The notes under the pieces are model-generated. The model made no database searches and was not told where the DNA came from. It saw nothing but the letters and a program-made list of their open reading frames with translations. Position numbers and translations under genes: made by a program. 64,000 nt of DNA from Actinomycetes bacterium (GTDB lineage Bacteria; Actinomycetota; Actinomycetes; Propionibacteriales; Nocardioidaceae), in assembly GCA_023460975.1 (NCBI GenBank), contig JAEWOG010000062.1, forward strand, positions 1 through 64,000, read 5' to 3'. Numbering within the stretch: the stretch's first letter is position 1; each line of letters starts with the position of its first letter. Positions 48,929 to 57,079 of this stretch are shown here, piece after piece.

Positions 48929-51868
48929 ATGATGGCCGACGTGCCCATCGCTGCCGCCCCCACCATGGTCGGCCGGGACGCCGAGCTGAGCGAGCTCGTC
49001 GACCTGGTCGGACTCGGAGCCGACGGCCCGGCCAGGTCGGTGCTGGTCGCCGGCGACGCGGGGGTGGGCAAGACCCGGCTACTCGATGAACTGGCTCAGG
49101 TCGCCACGGACGCCGGCTGGATGGTGCTGGCCGGCCACTGTCTCGACTTCGGCGACAGCGCCCTGCCCTACCTGCCGTTCTCGGAGGTCTTGGGACGCCT
49201 CGACGCCGAGCACCCCGACGTCGTTGACCGCGTCGCCACCCAGCGCCCGGCGTTGACGCGGCTTCGGCCGGGCCGACGCGTCATGGATCCGGACCGCGCT
49301 GGGGCGGGGCTGCACGGCGAGGGGGCGGCCTCCGACCGTACGGCGCTGTTTGAGGGCGTCCACGCGGTGCTGGAGGAGGCGGCACTGCAGGCGCCGGTGC
49401 TCCTGGTGGTGGAGGACCTCCACTGGGCCGACCAGTCGACCCGCGACCTGCTCAGCTTCCTGTTCACCCGCCCCTTCGTCGGGCGGGTCTCGGTGGTGAC
49501 GTCGTGTCGCACCGACGACCTGCACCGCCGTCACCCGATGCGACGCCTGGTGGCGGAGTGGGCGAGGCTGCCGCGCGTGGCCCGCATCTCGCTCGGCCCG
49601 CTGCCCGACGACGCCGTCCGCGCGCTCGTCTCCGCCCTCGTGCCGGCTCCGCTGCCGGCGAGCCGGATGCGTGACCTGGTGGCCCGCGCCGAGGGCAACG
49701 CGTTCTTTGCCGAGGAACTCGCCGGCGCCACGCCTGGCCTGGGCCGGGCCATGTCGACCGAGTTGGCCGACCTGCTGCTGATGAGGCTGGATCGGCTCGA
49801 GGACGCGGCGCGGACGGTCGTCCGCGCCGCCAGCGTCTCGGGCCGCACGGTCTCGCACGACCTCCTGCGGGCCGTCTCCGAGCTCGACGACGACGCGCTG
49901 GACGTGGCGCTGCGTACGGCCGTCGAGCACAACGTCCTGGTGACCCGTTCGAGCGGGTACGCGTTCCGCCACGCGCTGCTCGGCGAGGCCGTCTACGACG
50001 ACCTGCTGCCCGGCGAGCGCGTACGCCTCCACGCCGCGTGCGCCGCCGCTCTCCAAGCGGACGGGACCGCCGGCACCGCAGCGGAACTGGCGCGTCATGC
50101 CCTGCTGGCGCACGACCTCGACACGGCGCTGGACGCCAGCATCCGCGCGGGTGACGAGGCGTTGCTCGTCGGTGGTCCGGACGAGGCCGCGCACCATTAC
50201 CAGCAGGCCCTCGAGCTGGTCGGCCGCGTACGCGAGGTGCCCGCTGGATTCGACGCGTCTCGCCTCGCCTCCTCGGCTGCGGACGCCCTGGTGGCCGCAG
50301 GGGACGCCGACCGGGCTGCGGCTCTGCTCCACGAACAGCTCAAGGCCGCGGGAGACGCCGCACCCGCCGAGCAGCGCGCCCGGATGCTCAGCGCACTGGC
50401 GCTGGCGACCGGCCTGTCCGACAACCCGCGCCGCGACCCGATCGAGGCATCGGCTGAGGCAGTGGAGCTGGTGGGCGAGGACGACAGCCGCCTGCGGGCG
50501 AGGGTCCTGGCCAACCACGCGAAGGTCCTCTACTGGTACCGGCGCATCGACGAGGCGCGCGCCCCGGCGATCGCCTCACTCGCCCTCGCCGAACGATTCG
50601 GCATGGCTGTGGTGGCCTCCGAGGCGACGATGACGCTGAGCAGCCTCAAGGACTCGCGATCCGTCGCAGGCCTGCGCGCAGCGCTCGTCGACGCGGTCGA
50701 GCAGGCCGAACAGTCCGGCGCCCTCCAGGCAGAGCTGCGAGGTCGCTTCCTGTTGGCGAGGTCGCATCAGGACGCGGGCGAGTTCGACGACGCGGTGCTG
50801 TGGTTCTCCTCCGCCCTGGAGCGCGCCGAGCGCGGCCGGCAGGTGTGGGCGCCGTACGGCTTCGAGTCGAGGTGGCAGCTGGCCAACGTACGGTCGTTGC
50901 GCGGCGAGTGGGACGAGGCCCTCGCGCTCACCCGCGTACGAGGTGGTTCGGCGGTGCTGCGGGCGATCCTGGACACCGTCCGTACGCCCATCAGGCAGGC
51001 GCGCGGGGAGGACGTCAGCGCCGCCATCACCTCGATGCGCCAGCACTGGGAGGCAGACGGCGCGGTGGTGGTGTGGGGAGTCGAGGCGGACTTCGCGATG
51101 GCGGCGGCGCAGTCGGATCCGATGCGTGCCTTCGAGATCTACGACGAGGCCGTCACGGCCCTGACCGAGATGTGGGGACCCGACTTCCGGGCGCGGGTGC
51201 GGCTCGCGGCGCAGGCGCTTTGGGCGGCCGGCGAAGGCTTCGCCCAGGTGCCCGCCGCGCGGCGAGCCGACCTGCTGGCCAGGGCCGCGCACCTGCGTGC
51301 CGACGGCGAACGCACCTGGGTCACTGCTCGGGAGGGCGACTGCTCGTGGGGGCCGGAGGGCGTCGCGTGGCGGGAACGCCTGGGAGCCGAGGCGGAGCGC
51401 ATGCGGTGGCTGTGCGGGGCCGAGGACGTGGACCCCGACACCCTGGTGGGAGCGTGGCGCAGCACGGAAGCCGCCTTCGAGCGGTTGGGCCACGTCCACG
51501 AACTGGCGCGGGTTCGGATCGTCCTGGCGAGGATCCTCGCAGCGACGGGGGACCGGAGCGCGGCGGTGGAGACGGCCGAGGTCGCCCTGGCGAATGCCCG
51601 CGCGCTGGGGGCGGTGGCCGTGGTGGCCCAGGCCTGCACCATCCTCGGTGGCGACCTTCCCACAGGCGGCGGTCCGTCGCTCACCCAACGTGAGCGCGAG
51701 GTGCTGGCGCTGGTCGCCCAGGGGCGCAGCAACGGGGAGATCGGCAAGCAGTTGTTCATCAGCGCCAAGACCGTCTCGGTGCACGTGTCCAACATCCTCG
51801 CCAAGCTGGACTGCTCGAGTCGTACGGAGGCCGTCGCCGTCGCCCGTCGGCGGGGCCTGCTGGGCTGA
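48929..51868 (+). CDS. Large LuxR-type ATPase transcriptional regulator (LAL/MalT-like)
   Basis: The protein of about 979 residues has an N-terminal STAND-type ATPase (VGRDAELSELVDLV, Walker A GDAGVGKTR, Walker B LLVVEDLHWADQSTRDLL), a long helical TPR-like middle with Ala-rich repeats, and a C-terminal LuxR helix-turn-helix (LTQREREVLALVAQGRSNGEIGK, KTVSVHVSNILAKL). Such proteins sense ligands and activate nearby operons. The start is uncertain: ATG 48929 or 48932 is chosen because upstream GTG 48830 would add low-complexity tandem-repeat sequence. The two META-like genes downstream are plausible but unproven targets. Confidence 0.9.
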   Translation: MMADVPIAAAPTMVGRDAELSELVDLVGLGADGPARSVLVAGDAGVGKTRLLDELAQVATDAGWMVLAGHCLDFGDSALPYLPFSEVLGRLDAEHPDVVDRVATQRPALTRLRPGRRVMDPDRAGAGLHGEGAASDRTALFEGVHAVLEEAALQAPVLLVVEDLHWADQSTRDLLSFLFTRPFVGRVSVVTSCRTDDLHRRHPMRRLVAEWARLPRVARISLGPLPDDAVRALVSALVPAPLPASRMRDLVARAEGNAFFAEELAGATPGLGRAMSTELADLLLMRLDRLEDAARTVVRAASVSGRTVSHDLLRAVSELDDDALDVALRTAVEHNVLVTRSSGYAFRHALLGEAVYDDLLPGERVRLHAACAAALQADGTAGTAAELARHALLAHDLDTALDASIRAGDEALLVGGPDEAAHHYQQALELVGRVREVPAGFDASRLASSAADALVAAGDADRAAALLHEQLKAAGDAAPAEQRARMLSALALATGLSDNPRRDPIEASAEAVELVGEDDSRLRARVLANHAKVLYWYRRIDEARAPAIASLALAERFGMAVVASEATMTLSSLKDSRSVAGLRAALVDAVEQAEQSGALQAELRGRFLLARSHQDAGEFDDAVLWFSSALERAERGRQVWAPYGFESRWQLANVRSLRGEWDEALALTRVRGGSAVLRAILDTVRTPIRQARGEDVSAAITSMRQHWEADGAVVVWGVEADFAMAAAQSDPMRAFEIYDEAVTALTEMWGPDFRARVRLAAQALWAAGEGFAQVPAARRADLLARAAHLRADGERTWVTAREGDCSWGPEGVAWRERLGAEAERMRWLCGAEDVDPDTLVGAWRSTEAAFERLGHVHELARVRIVLARILAATGDRSAAVETAEVALANARALGAVAVVAQACTILGGDLPTGGGPSLTQREREVLALVAQGRSNGEIGKQLFISAKTVSVHVSNILAKLDCSSRTEAVAVARRRGLLG

Positions 51869-51910
51869 GACCGGCCGGTCCATCCCTTCTCGCGCACCGT
51901 TCGAGGTCGC

Positions 51911-51916
51911 TACGGT
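51911..51916 (+). promoter_or_regulatory. -10 element of the first META-like gene
   Basis: CTACGGTGA (51910-51918) recurs before the second META-like gene, in both cases after CCGTTC. The start codon is 32 bases downstream and has an AGGGGGA ribosome site. Confidence 0.4.
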
Positions 51917-51948
51917 GAGAGGACACACGGTCGACCAGGGGGACTGGC

Positions 51949-52764
51949 ATGGCGGGATGGCTCACGGGGTCGCGACGATGGCTGCTGACAGGGACGTCGG
52001 TGGTGGTGCTCACCGCGGCACTGGTGTGGGGGGTGGCCGTCCGAGGCGGTGGCGGAGCGGCGGACGCGGGTGCGGCGCAGGCTCGTCCCGGCGCTGGGGC
52101 GCTCGTGGGTGGCTCGTGGTCCGTGCTGAATGGGAAGGCCCTGTCTCCCAACGCCCGCCAGTACGGCGTGTCCGTGACCTTCAAGGATGGCGGCGTCGTG
52201 AGTGCCATCGACGCCTGCATCATCTACGAAGGCAAGTGGCGCTCCGCCGGACCGAACACAGTGAAGGTGGGCGGCTGGAAGGCGATTGACCGCGACTGCA
52301 TCGGTCTCGGGGCGGTGTCGGACCAGCCGCTCGTCAAGGCGCTCTCGGGCGAGGTCACCGTCCGCAAGAAGAAGAACGGCGAGAAGCTGGTGCTGAAGGC
52401 CGAGGGCGCGTCCGCACTCACCCTCCGTCCGGGAGGTGGGATGTACCTCCTCCCCGGCATGTGGTTCCACATGGATGACCAGCCAGGGAGCCCGTGGATC
52501 AACGCCGATGCCGACCAGACCTACACGCTCGACTTCCGCTGCGGGCTGACCCTCAGCGGCACCTGGGCTCCACCTGAGGGCACGAGTTTCACGATGACCG
52601 TGGACTCGATGAACGGCACTTGCCCATCGTGGGACACCGCGCTCGTCAACGAGATGCTGCCCGCGCCCCCTGCCAAGCTGCTCGGCGAGACCCTGGTCGC
52701 GCACGTGGCGCCTCGCCAAGGTCGCATCTCCCTCTCACTGGCCACCCCCTCGTCCAAGACCTGA
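51949..52764 (+). CDS. Secreted META-like domain protein (first of tandem pair)
   Basis: The 271-residue protein has an N-terminal signal anchor (LLTGTSVVVLTAALVWGVAV) and two META/HslJ-like repeats. The first contains GGSWSVLNGKALSPNARQYG and DACIIYEGKW; the second contains CGLTLSGTWAPPEGTSF and NGTCPSWDTALVNEMLP. Cysteines at matching places suggest disulfides. It is paralogous to the next gene (same order of SWxx, SPNARQYGV, RDC and GTCPxWDxxLxxE). Likely extracytoplasmic; function unknown. Confidence 0.7.
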   Translation: MAGWLTGSRRWLLTGTSVVVLTAALVWGVAVRGGGGAADAGAAQARPGAGALVGGSWSVLNGKALSPNARQYGVSVTFKDGGVVSAIDACIIYEGKWRSAGPNTVKVGGWKAIDRDCIGLGAVSDQPLVKALSGEVTVRKKKNGEKLVLKAEGASALTLRPGGGMYLLPGMWFHMDDQPGSPWINADADQTYTLDFRCGLTLSGTWAPPEGTSFTMTVDSMNGTCPSWDTALVNEMLPAPPAKLLGETLVAHVAPRQGRISLSLATPSSKT

Positions 52765-52877
52765 GGCCCCAGGGCGCTCCCGATGCCGCACGCAGTGTGC
52801 GGTCGGGGCCGCGTGGGTCTGTGCGCCTGAACGACCACCGTGGCGGCGAATGGGTGTCGCTCGCGGCCGTTCACCGC

Positions 52878-52883
52878 TACGGT
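52878..52883 (+). promoter_or_regulatory. -10 element of the second META-like gene
   Basis: CTACGGTGA (52877-52885) after CCGTTC matches the promoter of the first paralog. The ATG at 52922 has GGGGAGG upstream. Confidence 0.4.
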
Positions 52884-52921
52884 GATGCGCGTCATAGCCA
52901 CGGTCTTCGGGGAGGCACGTC

Positions 52922-53743
52922 ATGATCGCAGGGCACACAACGGGAGTAGGGCGCAGAGTCATCGCAGCGACGGCATCGGCCGCGCTGGCTATGTCCGCGT
53001 TGCTCGTCGGAGGTCAGTGGCTGGCGGGTGGAGGCGCGACGGCGGCCACGGCCGAGCCAGCGGTGGCCCGCTCGGCTCCGGCAGCTGCGGATGTCGTCGG
53101 ATCGTGGAACCTGCGTGACGCGGAGGCGTTCTCGCCCAACGCGCGCCAGTACGGCGTGTACCTCTCCTTCGACGCCGACGGTGACGTCGAGGCGGTCGAC
53201 GGCTGCCTGGAGTACGAGGCCCGCTGGAAGGCGCTGCCGTCCGGCCGGATCCGCATCAACCGTTGGCACGTCGAGGACCGCGACTGCCTGGGTCGCGGCA
53301 AGCACAAGAAGCAGCCGCTGGTGAAGGCATTCCGCGGCGTCATGAAGGCCAGGGTCGTCGACGGCGAGGTGCCCTCGCTCACGTTCACGGACGCCAAGGG
53401 CACGAAGCGTTCGTTCACTCGCGCCGGCGAGCCGGGGGCGATGATCCTGCTGCCGGGCCTGTTCTGGGTGACCAGCGCGAAGGCGGGCAGCCCGCTGCTG
53501 TCGCTGGGCAACGACGGGAGCTTCAGCGCCGACACCGGGTGTGGGTTGACGTTCGCGGGCACGTACACGCTCGACGGCACCTCCGGCGCGTTGCACGTGA
53601 CTGAGGCCGACGGCACCTGCCCGGCGTGGGACGCCGAGGCTTTGGCCGAGGTGCTGCCGGTCGCGGTGCCCGATCTCGTGGGCGCCGACATGCGTGCTGC
53701 CTTCCTGCCGCGCGGCGGACGGGTCATCCTCTCCGCGTCCTGA
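52922..53743 (+). CDS. Secreted META-like domain protein (second of tandem pair)
   Basis: The 273 residues have a signal peptide (AATASAALAMSALLVGGQWLA) and the same two-repeat layout as the gene before it: VGSWNLRDAEAFSPNARQYG, VDGCLEYEARW, HVEDRDCLGRG, LLPGLFWV, CGLTFAGTYTLDGTSG and DGTCPAWDAEALAEVLP. The pair arose by tandem duplication and has diverged considerably. A hairpin follows the stop. Function is unknown; META domains are found in envelope stress proteins. Confidence 0.7.
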   Translation: MIAGHTTGVGRRVIAATASAALAMSALLVGGQWLAGGGATAATAEPAVARSAPAAADVVGSWNLRDAEAFSPNARQYGVYLSFDADGDVEAVDGCLEYEARWKALPSGRIRINRWHVEDRDCLGRGKHKKQPLVKAFRGVMKARVVDGEVPSLTFTDAKGTKRSFTRAGEPGAMILLPGLFWVTSAKAGSPLLSLGNDGSFSADTGCGLTFAGTYTLDGTSGALHVTEADGTCPAWDAEALAEVLPVAVPDLVGADMRAAFLPRGGRVILSAS

Positions 53744-53763
53744 CCTGACGCGCCTGTCGTGAC

Positions 53764-53808
53764 GCGAGCGCTCGCGGCTGCCCCTGTGGGTGTGCCGCGG
53801 GCGCTCGC
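53764..53808 (+). terminator. Hairpin after the second META-like gene
   Basis: GCGAGCGCTCGCGG (53764-53777) pairs with CCGCGGGCGCTCGC (53795-53808) with one mismatch and a 17-base loop. It lies 20 bases past the stop. A terminator role is likely. Confidence 0.5.
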
Positions 53809-53935
53809 GCATGTCCGTGGCGTCACCTGAAATTCACATGTCGTTGTGGCGTGGCGCACACGAGGCGCCCGAGTGCGGGCGTACGTTCGCCGCATCGGCA
53901 GGTGGGGAAGCCGGCCGTGACCAGGAGGCCCGTTC

Positions 53936-54046
53936 GTGAGCATTCACGACCGCATGAAGCGCTCAGTCGCTGCCGGTGATCCGGCGCGCTGCGGCCTTCG
54001 GGGAGGCCGGCACTCCGGTCTTCGGGCATCCTGTTCCGACTGCTGA
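53936..54046 (+). CDS. Possible 36-residue leader peptide upstream of phoH
   Basis: Within the 351-base gap before phoH (53744-54094), GTG at 53936 is 7 bases after a perfect AGGAGG (53923-53928). The frame encodes MSIHDRMKRSVAAGDPARCG and ends in CSDC before the stop. It has no membrane or known domain. The nucleotide sequence is rich in hairpins, including one across its stop, so it may be a regulatory leader peptide. Expression is unproven. Confidence 0.4.
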   Translation: MSIHDRMKRSVAAGDPARCGLRGGRHSGLRASCSDC

Positions 54047-54051
54047 ACAGG
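54030..54051 (+). promoter_or_regulatory. Hairpin across the leader-ORF stop, before phoH
   Basis: CCTGTTC (54030-54036) pairs with GAACAGG (54045-54051) around an 8-base loop; the stop codon TGA (54044-54046) begins at the last loop base and runs into the 3' arm. Translation of the small ORF would open it, so it could influence phoH expression. Confidence 0.4.
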
Positions 54052-54094
54052 GGCCGGGCGAAGAGTGCGCGCGCCGACCCGACTAGGGGAAGTC

Positions 54095-55411
54095 GTGGCC
54101 GACACTCAGCAAGCCCAGCCCACCACGTACGTGCTCGACACCAGCGTTCTGCTGGCGGACCCAGGGGCGCTGCGCCGGTTCGCCGAGCACGAGGTGGTCC
54201 TGCCGGTCGTCGTGATCACCGAGCTCGAGGGCAAACGCAATCACCCGGAGCTGGGCTTCTTCGCCCGCTCGGCGCTGCGGATGCTCGACGAGCTGCGCAT
54301 CACGCACGGTCGCCTCGACAAGCCAGTCCCGATCGGGGACGAGGGCGGCAGTGTGCGCGTCGAGCTCAACCACACCGACCCGACCTCGCTGCCCTCAGGT
54401 TTCCGCCTGGGCGACAACGACACCCGCATCCTCGCGGTGGCCAAGAACCTCGCCGACGAGGGCGCGCGGGTGACCCTGGTGTCGAAGGACCTCCCGCTGC
54501 GCATCAAGGCGTCTGCAGTCGGGCTGGCGGCCGAGGAGTACCGGGCGGAGGCCATCAGCGACTCCGACACCGGCTACAGCGGCATGACCGAGCTCGAGGT
54601 CGGCGCTGCCGAGCTCGACGAGCTCTACGAGGACGGCGTGCTCGCGCTCGCCGAGGCCCGCGACCTGCCGTGCCACAACGGGCTCGTCCTCGTTTCCGAG
54701 CGCGGCACCGCGCTGGGCCGGGTCGGGCCCGACAAGCAGGTGCACCTGGTCCGCGGCGATCGCGAAGCATTCGGCATCCACGGACGCTCCGCGGAGCAGC
54801 GGATCGCGTTGGAGATGTTGCTGGATCCCGAGGTGGGCATCGTGTCGCTGGGTGGCCGGGCGGGCACCGGCAAGTCGGCCATGGCGCTGTGCGCGGGGCT
54901 GGAGGCCGTCATGGAGCGGCGCCAGCACAAGAAGGTCGTGGTGTTCCGCCCGCTCTTCGCGGTGGGCGGTCAGGAGCTCGGCTACCTGCCGGGGTCGGAG
55001 ACCGAGAAGATGTCGCCGTGGACCCAGGCCGTCTTCGACACGCTGGGCTCGATCACCTCACCGCACGTGATCGACGAGGTCCTTGACCGGGGCATGCTGG
55101 AGGTCCTGCCGCTGACGCACATCCGTGGCCGCTCGTTGCACGACTCGTACGTCATCGTCGACGAGGCGCAGTCGCTGGAACGCAACGTCCTGCTCACCGT
55201 GCTGTCGCGCATCGGAGCCAACTCCAAGGTCGTGCTCACCCACGACGTCGCCCAGCGCGACAACCTGCGGGTGGGACGCCACGACGGCGTGGTGGCGGTC
55301 GTGGACAAGCTCAAGGGGCACCCGCTGTTCGCCCACGTCACTCTCACCCGCTCGGAGCGCTCGCCGATCGCTGCCCTGGTCACCCAGATGCTGGAGGGCG
55401 TGACGCTCTGA
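54095..55411 (+). CDS. phoH2: PIN-PhoH fusion ATPase/ribonuclease
   Basis: The 438 residues combine an N-terminal PIN (VapC-like) domain, with TYVLDTSVLL carrying Asp15 and GDNDTRILAVA carrying further acidic residues, and a C-terminal PhoH ATPase with Walker A GRAGTGKS at 254-261 and SYVIVDEAQSLE as Walker B. Such PhoH2 proteins are RNA helicase/ribonucleases in mycobacteria. GTG at 54095 follows AGGGGA. It is preceded by a structured leader and followed by a repeat cluster. Confidence 0.94.
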   Translation: MADTQQAQPTTYVLDTSVLLADPGALRRFAEHEVVLPVVVITELEGKRNHPELGFFARSALRMLDELRITHGRLDKPVPIGDEGGSVRVELNHTDPTSLPSGFRLGDNDTRILAVAKNLADEGARVTLVSKDLPLRIKASAVGLAAEEYRAEAISDSDTGYSGMTELEVGAAELDELYEDGVLALAEARDLPCHNGLVLVSERGTALGRVGPDKQVHLVRGDREAFGIHGRSAEQRIALEMLLDPEVGIVSLGGRAGTGKSAMALCAGLEAVMERRQHKKVVVFRPLFAVGGQELGYLPGSETEKMSPWTQAVFDTLGSITSPHVIDEVLDRGMLEVLPLTHIRGRSLHDSYVIVDEAQSLERNVLLTVLSRIGANSKVVLTHDVAQRDNLRVGRHDGVVAVVDKLKGHPLFAHVTLTRSERSPIAALVTQMLEGVTL

Positions 55412-55433
55412 GCAACACACGGCCCGCTGGCCT

Positions 55434-55695
55434 CGCTGGTTGAGCTTGTCGAAACCAGGGCCCCGATGCCCCTGCTGGTTGAGCCTGTCGAAACCAGGGT
55501 CTCTCGGCGTACGGGGTCTCGACAGGCTCGACCAGCGGCGGTGGGTCTCGACAAGCTCGACCAGCGGGTGGGCTCGACCGGCGGCGGTGGGTCTCGACAG
55601 GCTCGACCAGCGGGTGGGCTCGACCAGCGGCGATGGGGTCTCGACAAGCTCGACCAGCGGACAAGCTCGACCAGCGCGCTCAAGCTCGGCCGGCG
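55434..55695. repeat. Cluster of dispersed REP-like repeats between phoH and the SWIM gene
   Basis: The 312-base gap 55412-55723 is nearly filled with repeats. Full copies lie at 55434-55456 and 55474-55495 (reverse orientation) and at 55515-55537, 55544-55566, 55590-55612 and 55637-55659 (forward). Half copies lie near 55569, 55618, 55661 and 55678. Forward copies read GGTCTCGACA(G/A)GCTCGACC; reverse copies correspond to GGTTTCGACA(G/A)GCTCAACC. The end bases change together (GGTT/AACC or GGTC/GACC), preserving complementarity. No gene is seen here. Confidence 0.9.
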
Positions 55696-55711
55696 GAGGG
55701 TGGGTGGTTGC

Positions 55712-55717
55712 TAGCCT
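55712..55717 (+). promoter_or_regulatory. Leaderless -10 element of the SWIM-protein gene
   Basis: TAGCCT followed by 6 bases and ATG at 55724, directly beyond the repeat cluster. Confidence 0.5.
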
Positions 55718-55723
55718 CCGCGC

Positions 55724-57079
55724 ATGAAGGCACGGGGGTTCGTCGAGGAGTCGTCGCTGAGCGAGCGCGGCCTGGCCCTTGCACTGGCCCCCGGGCTGAC
55801 GCCGGCCGGGGTGGAGGACTCGCCCAGCTTCTTCCACGGTTTCGCGACCGAGCCCCAGGTGCTCGCGCGCGGGCTGGTGACGCTGGCGGACGTGACGGCC
55901 ACGCGCTACTTCCAGTACGTGCCAAGCACGATGCGCGATCCGGTGCTGACCGCGCAGGGTGATCGGCTCCGGGCGGAGAGCTTCTCGGCCTGCAACAGCG
56001 TGTACGCGCGCCTGGACCTGCTCGGCGCGGGCTTCGACGGCGGCGACATCGCCCACGGCACGACCAACGTCGACATCGGCGCGGCCACGCGGGCGGCGCT
56101 CGGCTCGGTCGCGCGCGATCAACTGCTGCACCTCGACGTCGGCCATCACGGCATGACGGCCGCCACCCTGACTCGTACGGTCACCGAGCGGCCCGTGCAG
56201 ATGCCCGCACGATGGGTCCGTGGCCTGGGCAACGCGGCCGAGCTGCACCGTGGTCTGGCGCCGGCGTTCGAGGTGCCAGGGGCGGGCGCCAAGGCATTCA
56301 TCGCCTCGCTCCCTCCTGCGACCGGGACCAGCCGATCCGGGTGGCTGAGTGCCAGCGCCGGGACGGTCAAGGTCACCGCACGGCGGGTGCCCGGTGCCGT
56401 GCACGTCACCGGGCTGCACCGGCTCAGCGCGCTCAAGAGGGTGCTGGTCCACGTCACCGGCCTCACGGTGCACGGGCCGCGCACCGGGGAGTCCGGTGCC
56501 GCGCTGGTCGAGGTGCACCTGCCCGCGGCGAGGTTGTGGCTGGGGCTGACGGCCGAGGCCTGGCGCGGGCATTCGGGGGAGGGCGCGCTGCTCGACCTGC
56601 TGGCTGCGCCAGGGGCCGCCGATGACGCCGACGTGGTCGCAGCGCTGCTGGCCTTCGAACCCGTCATCGACGTCGACGCGTTGGCGCGGGGAGCCGCCCT
56701 GGACGCCTCGCGGGTCCGTTCGGCGCTGGCGGTGCTCGCGACGTCGGGCAGGGTCGGTTGGGACGCGCACGACGAGGCCTGGTTCCACCGTGAACTGCCT
56801 GACGACCCGACCCGCGTCGAGCGCGACAACCCGCGACTCGTCGCGGCCCGCAGGCTCGTGGAGGCGGGCGCACTCGAGGCCGACGAACAAGGCAGGTGGG
56901 TGGTCCGCGCGACCGGGTCGCAGCATCTGGTCCGCCCTCACGAGGGTGAGTGGCGCTGCACATGCACCTGGTTCCTGACCCACGGTTCAGGGCGTGGCCC
57001 GTGCAAGCACGTGCTGGCCGCTCGGTTGGTCTCCGGGGACATCGTGGTCCCTGACGCGGCAGAGGAGGACGAGCAGTGA
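55724..57079 (+). CDS. SWIM zinc-finger protein
   Basis: The 451-residue protein ends with EWRCTCTWFLTHGSGRGPCK followed by His, a CxC...CxH SWIM zinc finger at about 415-440 that probably binds nucleic acid or protein. The rest is a mixed alpha/beta region without a recognised catalytic motif; an N-terminal segment has ATRYFQYVPSTMRDPVLTAQ. The stop overlaps the GTG of the following 1058-residue gene, so the two form a coupled operon. SWIM proteins are found with large uncharacterised partners in many bacteria. Function is unknown. Confidence 0.82.
   Translation: MKARGFVEESSLSERGLALALAPGLTPAGVEDSPSFFHGFATEPQVLARGLVTLADVTATRYFQYVPSTMRDPVLTAQGDRLRAESFSACNSVYARLDLLGAGFDGGDIAHGTTNVDIGAATRAALGSVARDQLLHLDVGHHGMTAATLTRTVTERPVQMPARWVRGLGNAAELHRGLAPAFEVPGAGAKAFIASLPPATGTSRSGWLSASAGTVKVTARRVPGAVHVTGLHRLSALKRVLVHVTGLTVHGPRTGESGAALVEVHLPAARLWLGLTAEAWRGHSGEGALLDLLAAPGAADDADVVAALLAFEPVIDVDALARGAALDASRVRSALAVLATSGRVGWDAHDEAWFHRELPDDPTRVERDNPRLVAARRLVEAGALEADEQGRWVVRATGSQHLVRPHEGEWRCTCTWFLTHGSGRGPCKHVLAARLVSGDIVVPDAAEEDEQ

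Noticed and set aside
55434..55695. CRISPR array
   Set aside because: Repeats occur in both orientations, vary in sequence and have irregular short spacers; no cas genes are present.
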